64,000 bases of DNA from assembly GCA_902518165.1 (NCBI GenBank), contig CABYFB010000001.1:17501-81500 (forward strand). The letters are read 5' to 3'. The position numbers were made by a program, and so were the translations under genes. The notes beneath the pieces are model-generated. The model saw only the letters and a program-made list of their open reading frames with translations, made no database searches and had not been told where the DNA came from. This DNA comes from an uncultured Pelagibacteraceae bacterium (GTDB lineage: Bacteria > Pseudomonadota > Alphaproteobacteria > Pelagibacterales > Pelagibacteraceae). Below, piece after piece: positions 9,463 through 18,073 of the stretch. The stretch's first letter is position 1. Every line of letters starts with the position of its first letter.

Positions 9463-11986
9463 ATGCTTAATCCTTTAAACATTATTAGTAAATTTATAAA
9501 AAGTGGCAATCAAAAGGAATTAGACAGAATTCAAAAAATTGTAGAAGAAATTAATCTTAAAGAAAGTAAGGTTAGTAAATTTGAGGATAATGAATTTCCT
9601 TTAAGAACAAATGAATTTATCTCTAGATTAAAAGAAGGAGAAAAATTAAACGATTTATTACCAGAGGCATTCGCATTGGTAAGAGAAGCTTCGAAAAGAA
9701 TTAACAATGAGAAACACTTTGATGTTCAGCTAATTGGAGGTATTGCATTACATGAGAATAAGATTGCAGAGATGAAAACAGGCGAAGGCAAAACACTTAC
9801 TATAGTTCTTGCTGCATACCTTAACGCATTAGAAAAAAAAGGTGTTCATATAGTTACTGTAAATGATTACCTCGCAAAAAGAGATAGTATTAATATGGGT
9901 AAAATTTACAATTTTTTGGGTTTGAGCTGTGGATATATAAACTCTAACCAGTCAGATGAGGAACGCAAAGAAAATTATAATAAAGATATAACTTATGCCA
10001 CTAACAGTGAATTAGGTTTTGATTTTTTAAGAGATAACATGAAATATTCAAAAAATGAGATGGTCTTGAGGAAGCATAACTTCGCAATAGTTGATGAGAT
10101 TGACTCTTGTTTAATTGATGAGGCAAGAACTCCTTTGGTTATTTCTGGGGCAGCAGAGGATAAAACTATGCAATATATTGCTGTAGATAAATTAATTAAA
10201 AATTTGAAAAAAACAGACTTTGACTTAGATGAAAAAGAAAAAAATATACTCTTAACAAATGAGGGAATAGATAATGTTGAAAAAATATTTTCTGATGCTG
10301 GTATTTTAAAAAATAACAATTTTTATGACCCAGAAAATTTACATTTAGTTCATCATGTAAACCAAGCATTGAGGGCAAATTATTTATTTGAGAATGGACG
10401 AGATTATATAGTTAAAGATAACGAAATAATTATAATTGACGAGCAGACAGGCAGGCAACTGCCAGGTAGAAGATTTGGTGATGGACTCCATCAGAGTTTA
10501 GAGGCTAAAGAAAAAATAGAAGTTAAAGCTGAAAATCAAACACTGGCATCAATAACCTATCAAAATTTTTTTAAGTTGTACGATAAATTAGCAGGTTGCA
10601 CAGGAACAGCGCAAACAGAGTCTGCAGAATTTTTTGAAATTTATAACTTGCCTGTTTTACAGATACCTACCAATAAAGAAATGATAAGAAACGATCTTAA
10701 TGACCAAATCTTTAGAACAGGTTTAGAAAAAGACAATGCAATCATTCAAAAAATAAAAAAATGTAATGAAATTGGACAACCACTGTTGGTTTTCACATCT
10801 AGCATAAATAAATCTGAGCATTACTCAAATTTGTTAGAAAAAGAGAAAATTAAACATATTGTTTTAAATGCTAAAAATCATGAGAAAGAAGCAGAAATTA
10901 TTGCAAATGCTGGCAAAACAAATTCGGTAATTATTACAACAAGTATATCGGGAAGAGGTGTTGATATTAAGTTAGGTGGACAAGATCAATCTGAAAAAGA
11001 GGATGTAAAAAAAAGGGGGGGGGTTATTTGTTATTGGAACAGAAAGAATGGAAAGTAGAAGAGTTGACAATCAAGCAAGAGGACGATCTGGAAGACAGGG
11101 AGATGAAGGAAGTTCGATATTTTTTGTAAGTTTAGAAGATGACTTGATGAGATTGTTTGGCTCAGAAACCATGAATTCAATGCTAGAAAAGCTTGGTCTT
11201 AAAGATGGTGAAAGCATTGATCATCCTTGGATAAATAAAGCGATTGAAAGAGCCCAACAAAAAGTTGAAGCAAGAAACTTTGATATAAGAAAAACGCTTA
11301 TTAAATTTGATAATGTTCTTAATGACCAAAGACATGTAATTTTTGAACAACGAAAAAATGTAATAGATGGTAAAGAAGATGAGAATTATTCAGATATTTT
11401 CCTTGAAGAAGTTTTAGAAAATTTAAAAAGACAAAAAATGTTACACGAAAAATCTCCTAATTCTAAAGAATTTCCAAAAGCTTTAAAGCAGACTTTAGGT
11501 AAATCAGTAACTCATGATGAGTTGGGTGAAATTTTAAATTCAGATCTCAAAACAATGGAAAAAAAAATAAAGGCTAAATTTATAAATAACAGAAATGAAA
11601 GAAATAATTTATTAGGCATTGAACAAGGAAAAGAAATTGAAAAAAGAATATTGGTACAAATTATAGATCAAAATTGGAAATCACATATTCAATACCTTGA
11701 GCAATTAAGACAAGTAATTGGCTTAAGATCTTATGGACAAAGAGATCCTTTAGTGGAGTACAAAAAAGAAGCTTTTCTATTATTTGAAAATTTACTGGGA
11801 AAATTAAAAACTGATCTTATCACAATGCTTTTAAATTTAAAAATAATACAAAAAGAAAAGGAAGATAATTCTCAAAACCAAGTGAATGAAAACTTAAAAT
11901 CAATTGCAAAAAGTAAAATTGGAAGAAATGAACCTTGCCCATGTGGATCTGGGAAAAAATATAAACACTGCTGCGGTGCTTTATAA
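9463..11986 (+). CDS. secA: preprotein translocase ATPase SecA, reading frame broken at a homopolymer
   Basis: SecA drives Sec-dependent export. The first frame (9463 to about 11023) encodes Walker A MKTGEGKT, the DEID Walker B and the preprotein-binding region. The second frame (about 11024 to 11986) resumes exactly with LFVIGTERMESRRVDNQARGRSGRQGD, the SecA motor signature, and ends with the zinc-binding SEC-C tail CPCGSGKKYKHCC. The two parts join at an A8-G9 run. Reading one G fewer gives KKRGGLFVIGTER and a single protein of about 840 residues, the normal length. Because SecA is essential I infer a sequencing or assembly indel, or tolerated slippage, rather than a dead gene. Confidence 0.9.
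11007..11023 (+). other. A8-G9 homopolymer where the secA frame changes
   Basis: Eight A (11007-11014) are followed by nine G (11015-11023). Nine G in a row is exceptional in DNA this AT-rich. The secA frame before the run and the conserved frame after it differ by one base, and removing one G restores the conserved frame. Confidence 0.85.
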
Positions 11987-11987
11987 A

Positions 11988-13094
11988 TTAAAAAATCACT
12001 ACTAATAAAATTAACAATAGAAGAATTGATGTAGTTGAAATAAATAATTTTTTATTAAATTTAATTTTTAAAATCAAATTCTGAAAGAGATTGTTTTTAA
12101 TAGTAAGTTTATCTTGATGTGTTGCATTAGTGGCGAAACCTTTATTCCTTCCAATATCTAAAAACTTATTCTTTCTTTGATTTAATATTTCTTCCTCATT
12201 TAATGTTAGAAATTTACTTAAGTTTCTATCAATAGCATTACGTACATTATCTAAAATAAGATCTTTATCTCGATGAGCTCCACCCAAAGGTTCGGGTATT
12301 ATCTCATCTATAATTTCTAGTTTTAAAAGATCTTTCGCTGAAAGTTTCATTGCTTTCGCAGCTTCTAAAGTCTTTGTTGGATCTCGCCAAAGTATGGTTG
12401 CACATCCCTCTGGAGATATTACTGAATATATTGCATTCTCTAACATCAATACTTTACTTGAAGAAGCTAATGCAATAGCACCACCGGAGCCTCCTTCGCC
12501 TATAATTATAGATAAAGTTGGAACAGTCAGTTGCATAGAACATTCAATAGACCTTGCAATTGCTTCTGCTTGTCCTCTTTCTTCAGCACCAACTCCAGGG
12601 TATGCTCCTGGAGTATCAACAAAATTAATAATTGGTATTTTGAATTTATTAGCTAAATTCATCAACCTTATTGTTTTTCTGTAACCTTCTGGTCTCATCA
12701 TTCCAAAATTTCTCTCAATCCTTGTATCTAAATTTTCACCCTTTTCCTGTCCTATTACTAAAACTGATTTTGAATTAAACTTACCAAATCCGCATATTAC
12801 AGATTTATCTTCTCCATAAAATCTATCTCCTGAAAGTGAAATAAATTCATCAAATAAATTATCAATAAAAAATTTTGATTTAGGTCTATCCTCGTGTCTT
12901 GCAACTAATGTTGTCTGCCATGCATCAAGATTTGAATATACATCTTTAAGTTTTTTATCTATTTCATTTTGTAAATCAGTTATTTTACTTGTATCAACTT
13001 CTGAGATGCCATCTTGATTATAAGGATCTTTTAATTTATCTAATTCTGTTTCTAAGTTTTTTATATCAGTCTCAAAATTTAAATAATTTTTCAT
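11988..13094 (-). CDS. accA: acetyl-CoA carboxylase carboxyltransferase subunit alpha, with C-terminal membrane helix
   Basis: AccA with AccD transfers carboxyl from carboxybiotin to acetyl-CoA, the committed step of fatty acid synthesis. The 368-residue protein has the normal N-terminal helix region, the DRFYGEDKSVICGFG block, FVDTPGAYPGVGAEERGQAEAIARS and the GEGGSGGAIAL oxyanion-hole region. The family usually ends near residue 320. Here about 50 more residues follow, finishing in a strongly hydrophobic stretch (about 348-368, FISTTSILLLLILLVVIF), a probable membrane anchor. The gene is convergent with secA, one base apart. AccD lies in the trp cluster of this window. Confidence 0.94.
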   Translation of the reverse strand: MKNYLNFETDIKNLETELDKLKDPYNQDGISEVDTSKITDLQNEIDKKLKDVYSNLDAWQTTLVARHEDRPKSKFFIDNLFDEFISLSGDRFYGEDKSVICGFGKFNSKSVLVIGQEKGENLDTRIERNFGMMRPEGYRKTIRLMNLANKFKIPIINFVDTPGAYPGVGAEERGQAEAIARSIECSMQLTVPTLSIIIGEGGSGGAIALASSSKVLMLENAIYSVISPEGCATILWRDPTKTLEAAKAMKLSAKDLLKLEIIDEIIPEPLGGAHRDKDLILDNVRNAIDRNLSKFLTLNEEEILNQRKNKFLDIGRNKGFATNATHQDKLTIKNNLFQNLILKIKFNKKLFISTTSILLLLILLVVIF

Positions 13095-13129
13095 TGCTTT
13101 ATTATATATTATTTTTAGGCGATAAAATG

Positions 13130-13156
13130 ATGAAATTATAAGAATTTCATTTTTTC
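13130..13156 (+). other. hairpin followed by a T run in the glcB leader region
   Basis: ATGAAATT (13130-13137) and AATTTCAT (13143-13150) form an 8-bp stem with a 5-base loop, followed by TTTTTT. It sits about 95 bases before malate synthase in the accA/glcB divergent gap. All stem pairs but two are A-T, so it is at best a weak terminator or attenuator. Confidence 0.25.
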
Positions 13157-13243
13157 TAGGATAAAAAATAACATTTTTTTTAAATAAACTAATGACATAA
13201 TTTATTGATTATCATATACAACGGTTTCTAAATTTTAAAAATT

Positions 13244-15394
13244 ATGAGTGATTCATTTGTTAGAATTAATAGTTTATCTGTTTCAAAGAATTTGGCTGAT
13301 TTTGTAAAAAATGAACTTCTTGAAGAATTAGATGTTAAAGAAAAAGATTTCTGGGATGGATTTGATAAAAGTATTAATGAACTTGCACCAATCAATAAAA
13401 AGCTATTAGAAACTCGAGAAACTCTTCAATCTGAAATTGATTTATGGTTAAAAAAAAATAAAAATGGAGAATTTAATCATCAAAAGTATAAAAATTTTTT
13501 AAAAGAAATTGGTTATTTAAAGGAAGAAGGAAACGATTTTAAAATAGATACAAAAAATCTTGATCGTGAGATTTCTAGTATTGCAGGTCCTCAACTCGTA
13601 GTCCCAATAATGAATTCTAGATATACATTAAATGCTGCTAATGCAAGATGGGTAAGTCTTTACGATAGTTTATACGGAACAGATATAATTGAGTCTGAAG
13701 AAACGGGTAGTCAAAAGTATGACCCTCTCAGAGGACAAGAAGTAATAAAATTTGCTCGTAGTTTTTTGAATGATCACTTCTCTATCAATGGAATTCATTG
13801 GATAGATATTAATGGATTTAAAATAAATGGAAGTAACTTAAAAATATTAAAAGATAATAAAGAGTTTGAGTTAGTAGATAAAAATAAATTTATTGGATAC
13901 AGGGGAGAACCAAATAATCCAACAACAATAATTTTAGAAAACAATAATTTAAAGATTGAGATAATAATTAATCCTAAAGCTTTCAGTGCTGTTCAAGATG
14001 CTGCAGGAATAAGTGATATAATTATAGAGTCCGCAATATCTACAATATGTGATAATGAAGATAGTGTTGCAGCAGTAGACGCGGAAGATAAAATTTTATG
14101 TTACAGAAATTGGCTGGGGTTGATGAAAGGAACTCTAAAATCTGTATTCGAAAAAGATGGGAAAACTTTAGAAAGAAAACTTAATCCAGATAGAAGTTAT
14201 ATTTCGAAAAATAATAAAAAAGAAAAGTTACACGGTAGAAGCTTGCTTTTAATTAGGAATGTTGGTCATCTAATGACAAATTCAGCAATTATTTTAGAAG
14301 ATGGTTCTGAAGTCCCAGAGGGTATCATGGATGCATTTATTACAACTGCTGCAGCAATTCATGATTTAAAAAGAAAAGGTAACTCAAGAACAGGTTCTAT
14401 ATATATTGTAAAACCAAAAATGCATGGACCTGAAGAGACTGCTTTTACAGATAAAATTTTTTCTAGAGTTGAGGAGGTCTTAAAACTTGAAAAAAATACT
14501 ATTAAATGTGGTATTATGGACGAAGAAAGAAGAACATCTGTAAACTTAAAAGAATGTATTAGAACATTAAAAAATAGAGTTTTTTTTATAAATACTGGCT
14601 TTTTAGATAGAACTGGAGATGAAATGCACACGTCAATGGAAGCAGGTCCAATGATAAAAAAAGGTGACATGAAAAAATCAAAGTGGATAGCTGCATATGA
14701 AGATAACAATGTTGATGTTGGTTTAAAATGTGGATTCTCAGGTGTTGCCCAAATAGGTAAAGGTATGTGGGCTATGCCAGATAAAATGAAAGATATGATA
14801 GATCAAAAAATATCACATCTTGAAGCTGGTGCAAATTGTGCATGGGTTCCTTCTCCTACAGCAGCCTCTTTGCACGCAATGCATTATCACAAGTTAAATA
14901 TTTTTGAAAAACATAAAAAATTAAATAATAATAAATTAAATTACATTGATGACCTTTTGTCCATTCCGATAGCAGACAGACCTAATTGGAGTAAAGAAGA
15001 GATAAATAACGAATTATGTAACTCAGCTCAGACTATTTTAGGATATGTAGTAAGATGGGTAGATCAAGGAATAGGATGCTCTAAAGTTCCAGATATAAAT
15101 AATGTTGGATTAATGGAGGATAGAGCAACATTAAGGATATCTTCACAACATATAGCTAACTGGCTACATCATGGTATTTGCTCAAATAGACAAGTTTTAG
15201 AAATTCTAAAAAAAATGGCAAAGATAGTTGATAAACAAAATGAAGGAGATCCAGAATATCAAAAAATGTCTCCAAATTATGACAAGTCAATTTCTTTTAA
15301 GGCTGCATGTGAATTGATTTTCCATGGCAAGTCGCAACCATCGGGCTATACTGAACCTCTATTGCATTTAAATAGATTGATTAAAAAAAGCTAA
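13244..15394 (+). CDS. glcB: malate synthase G
   Basis: Condenses glyoxylate with acetyl-CoA to malate, in the glyoxylate/glycolate route. The 716-residue length is that of the monomeric G isoform. Recognisable blocks are [40 protein letters not shown] near residue 110, the catalytic-core block [19 protein letters not shown] near 450-470, and [12 protein letters not shown] with [13 protein letters not shown]-type residues after it. In SAR11 this gene is known for a glycine riboswitch. I see no such element in the 149-base gap upstream, only AT-rich DNA with one weak hairpin. Confidence 0.96.
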   Translation: [716 protein letters not shown]

Positions 15395-15402
15395 TCTTAA
15401 AT

Positions 15403-16011
15403 TTATAAATCTCTTCTATTTTTAAAGGCAGATATAAGTGTTCCGTCATCTGAGGTTTCTATTTCTCCACCAACTGGCAAACCTTGAGCTAACTTTGAAA
15501 TTTTTACATTTATATTTTTTAAACTGTCCTGAATATAGAAAGCAGTAGTTTGTCCTTCAACGGTAGCGCTAGTTGCTAAAATTACTTCATCAATATTGTC
15601 ATTTTTTATTCTTTCAATTAAAGAATTAATTAGCAAATTTTCTCTATTATTGCTGTTATAGCTGTCAGAAATCGTGCCACCTAAAATATGATAATAACCT
15701 TGAAAAATAGATGAACTTTCTATTGCCCATTGATCTGAAATATTCTCAACTACACAAATTTTATTATATTTTTTATCTACAAATACGCATTTATTATATT
15801 CACAATTAATTTTATTAGGTTTTAATGTTCCACATATTTTACAACGTTCAATATTTTTTATTACCTGACTCAGATTATTGGCCAAAGGTTTTAGTAGTTC
15901 TTTTCGATTATTAATCATTTTTAAAATTATTCTCTTTGCAGACTTAGGTCCAAGACCTGGAAGTTTAGATATCAGTTTAATTAAGTTATCTATTTCAGGT
16001 AGATTTTGCAT
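15403..16011 (-). CDS. recR: recombination mediator protein RecR
   Basis: RecR works with RecO/RecF to load RecA on gapped DNA. The 202-residue protein has the helix-hairpin-helix KLPGLGPKSAKRIILKM at the N-terminus, a zinc finger with C-x2-C (ERCKICGTLK) plus two further cysteines in NCEYNKC, and a Toprim domain ending with SKLAQGLPVGGEIETSDDGTLISAFKNRR. I start at MQNLPEIDNL. A longer frame would run back into ybaB, whose stop lies 4 bases upstream of this ATG. It is the last gene of the ffs-dnaX-ybaB-recR unit. Confidence 0.95.
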   Translation of the reverse strand: MQNLPEIDNLIKLISKLPGLGPKSAKRIILKMINNRKELLKPLANNLSQVIKNIERCKICGTLKPNKINCEYNKCVFVDKKYNKICVVENISDQWAIESSSIFQGYYHILGGTISDSYNSNNRENLLINSLIERIKNDNIDEVILATSATVEGQTTAFYIQDSLKNINVKISKLAQGLPVGGEIETSDDGTLISAFKNRRDL

Positions 16012-16015
16012 TTTG

Positions 16016-16333
16016 TTATATGGGCCATTTAAATCCAGGCACACCTAATCCACCAGTTGCTTTAGATATTTCTTCAGAAGTTTTTGATTTTAATTTGTTT
16101 TTAGCATCATTATGTGCAGCAGTGATTAAATCCTGAATTATCTCTTTATCTTCTTTCATTACTTTATCGCTTAATAAAATTTTAGTCATCTCCCCATCTC
16201 CGTTAAGAGTAATTGTAACCACATCTCCTCCAGATGAGCCATTAACCTCGATACTTTTTAGTTTCTCCTGACTTTCCTTCATTTTTTTTTCTATTTCTCT
16301 TGCTTTTTCTAAAATTTTATTAAAATCAGTCAT
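16016..16333 (-). CDS. ybaB: YbaB/EbfC family nucleoid-associated protein
   Basis: A small DNA-binding protein that forms dimers and coats DNA. The 105-residue sequence has the N-terminal amphipathic helix rich in Lys/Glu (KAREIEKKMKESQEKLKSIEVNGSSGGDVVTITLNGDGEMTKI), which is the family signature, and the C-terminal TGGLGVPGFKWPI. I start at MTDFNKILEKA, which overlaps the dnaX stop by 8 bases, rather than four codons earlier. The position between dnaX and recR is the conserved one in proteobacteria. Confidence 0.93.
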   Translation of the reverse strand: MTDFNKILEKAREIEKKMKESQEKLKSIEVNGSSGGDVVTITLNGDGEMTKILLSDKVMKEDKEIIQDLITAAHNDAKNKLKSKTSEEISKATGGLGVPGFKWPI

Positions 16334-17936
16334 CTTTTTTTTCAATGTCGATTAATTGAATATCAGGAAGTGCTTCTACCAAATTTTTATATTCGCTTGA
16401 TTTTTTATATTCTGTGATATTTTTTTTTTTTTGACTATGTTTTTTCTCTTTTGTACTCACCGCACCTTTTTCCTTTGAAAAAGAAATAAGCCACCGGTTT
16501 TTTGTCCAATCATACAATTTTTCAGATAAATCTTTTACAAAACTTTTATTTAATTTATCATTAAAAGAAATTTCGATATTCATATTTGAAAAAGATACTA
16601 AGTTTACATTATTTTCCAATTCATATTTTAATTTCATCTCTTTTTTTTCAAAACACATTTCAATCAAATCTTCCAAATTATTGATCTCTAAAGTTTTTTT
16701 TTTTTCAATTTTTTCTTCTTCTTGTTTAATATTTTTAATTTGGTTGATTGCATCTTTATTAATATTATTTTTCATACCTACATTTTTTATAGGTGTGTCA
16801 TTTAATTCATTTTGCTGATTATTTTGCGTTGCATTTTTTTTTTTTAAATAGGTTAACTGTACAAGAAACATCTCAACTAATAAATTTGGATTAGCGACAA
16901 TATTTATTTCTTTTAAAGTTTTTAGAGTAAATTCCCAAAATAATAATAAGGTGCTTGGATCTATTTCTTTTGATAAAGAAGTTATTTTTTTGTAATCACT
17001 ATCATTCAATGAAAAATTATTCCCACCATCTTCAATGTACGATATGTTCTTAACTAAATATAATAATTCTAAAAAATCATTTAAAAATAGGTTGGGTTCA
17101 ACTCCAGAATTGTACAATTTTCTGTAATAATCTATTATTTTTTCTTGATCCCCTAAAAAAACTATTTCTAATAATTCTATATATGAACTTTTATTGGCAT
17201 AACCAAAAATCTTTTGAACATCCTCAAATGTTAAAGAATTCTTGTTGTTAGAAACAGTCGCTCTATCTAGTAAAGATAATGAATCTCTAACAGAGCCCTC
17301 TGATAATTTAACTATTAATTTAATTGCGTTATCTTCAATATCCTTTTTTTCTTTTATTGTTATATTTTTTAAATAATTAAATAATTCTTCAGACTTAATT
17401 CTTGATAAATCATATCTTTGACATCTGGATATAACAGTAATAGGAATTTTTTTTACTTCAGTAGTTGCAAAAATAAATTTTAAATACTTTGGAGGTTCTT
17501 CCAATGTTTTGAGTAATGCATTAAATGCTTGTTTGCTAAGCATATGTACTTCATCAATTATAAAAATTTTAAACTTTGCGAGTGTTGGTGGATATCTAGA
17601 AAATTCTATTAGCTCCCTAACATCATCAACTCCTGTTTTACTTGCTGCATCTATTTCAAGAACATCAATATGATTTGAATTTGCTATTTGATCACAATGA
17701 TTACATTTTTTTTCACACATATCCTCGATTGCATTTCCACAATTCAGGGCCTTAGCAACAATTCTAGCAAATGTAGTCTTTCCAATACCCCTAATGCCGG
17801 TAAACAAAAAAGCATTAGCTGGATTATTATTTTTAATAGAATTATAAATTGTAGTGGCAATTTCTTCATGTCCAATCAAATCATTAAATGTTTGAGGTCT
17901 ATATTTTAATGCCAGAACTTGAGATTTTATTGTCAT
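16326..17936 (-). CDS. dnaX: DNA polymerase III subunits gamma/tau
   Basis: Clamp-loader ATPase. With the start MTIKSQVLALKYRP the protein is 536 residues: Walker A GIRGIGKTT (48-56), a zinc knuckle with the cysteines of CEKKCNHC (74-81), Walker B FIIDEVHML (125-133) and the SRC sensor region. The frame can be extended 11 codons upstream, but those codons lie inside the SRP RNA gene, so I reject them. At codons 411-415 the message has twelve A in a row (16694-16705). Adding or removing one A leads to a stop within five codons, predicting gamma-like products of 419 or 415 residues beside full-length tau. Confidence 0.95.
   Translation of the reverse strand: MTIKSQVLALKYRPQTFNDLIGHEEIATTIYNSIKNNNPANAFLFTGIRGIGKTTFARIVAKALNCGNAIEDMCEKKCNHCDQIANSNHIDVLEIDAASKTGVDDVRELIEFSRYPPTLAKFKIFIIDEVHMLSKQAFNALLKTLEEPPKYLKFIFATTEVKKIPITVISRCQRYDLSRIKSEELFNYLKNITIKEKKDIEDNAIKLIVKLSEGSVRDSLSLLDRATVSNNKNSLTFEDVQKIFGYANKSSYIELLEIVFLGDQEKIIDYYRKLYNSGVEPNLFLNDFLELLYLVKNISYIEDGGNNFSLNDSDYKKITSLSKEIDPSTLLLFWEFTLKTLKEINIVANPNLLVEMFLVQLTYLKKKNATQNNQQNELNDTPIKNVGMKNNINKDAINQIKNIKQEEEKIEKKKTLEINNLEDLIEMCFEKKEMKLKYELENNVNLVSFSNMNIEISFNDKLNKSFVKDLSEKLYDWTKNRWLISFSKEKGAVSTKEKKHSQKKKNITEYKKSSEYKNLVEALPDIQLIDIEKKDD
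16694..16705 (-). other. A12 run in dnaX, candidate transcriptional slippage site
   Basis: The message reads GAA AAA AAA AAA ACT in the tau frame. One extra A gives AAC TTT AGA GAT CAA TAA. One fewer gives CTT TAG. Both alternative frames therefore stop almost at once, near the length of E. coli gamma (431 residues). Confidence 0.5.
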
Positions 17937-17940
17937 AACA

Positions 17941-18030
17941 GGAGACCTACCAACCTGGAAAAAACTCATTACCCTTGCTCTTTTTCAAGTCTGGGGGAGT
18001 TCATGGTAATCCCACCTGGAAGGCCTCCAA
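17941..18030 (-). ncRNA. ffs: signal recognition particle 4.5S RNA (small bacterial type)
   Basis: On the minus strand GGAGGCCT (18021-18028) pairs with AGGTCTCC (17941-17948) to close the molecule. The apical part reads CCCCCAGACTTGAAAAAGAG then CAAGGGTAA: a GAAA (GNRA) tetraloop on a CTT/AAG stem followed by the AGCA bulge and GGTAA. These are the conserved SRP RNA elements that Ffh binds. ffs directly before dnaX is a common alphaproteobacterial arrangement. The ends are set by the closing stem and may be off by 2-3 bases. Confidence 0.85.
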
Positions 18031-18034
18031 ATGT

Positions 18035-18040
18035 ATTATA
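18035..18040 (-). promoter_or_regulatory. -10 box of the ffs-dnaX promoter
   Basis: A perfect TATAAT lies 7 bases before the predicted SRP RNA 5' end. The -35 region is poor, with no good TTGACA at 16-18 bases. It would drive ffs and possibly read through into dnaX. Confidence 0.5.
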
Positions 18041-18073
18041 ACAATAATTTTTTCTAATCTACAATAAAGTTAA

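Noticed and set aside
13095-13243. Glycine riboswitch before malate synthase
   Set aside because: Expected in SAR11, but no aptamer-like G-rich motifs are present in the gap.
17937-17969. Upstream ATG of dnaX (MSFFQVGRSPV extension)
   Set aside because: These codons are the 3' part of the SRP RNA. The internal ATG gives the normal N-terminus.
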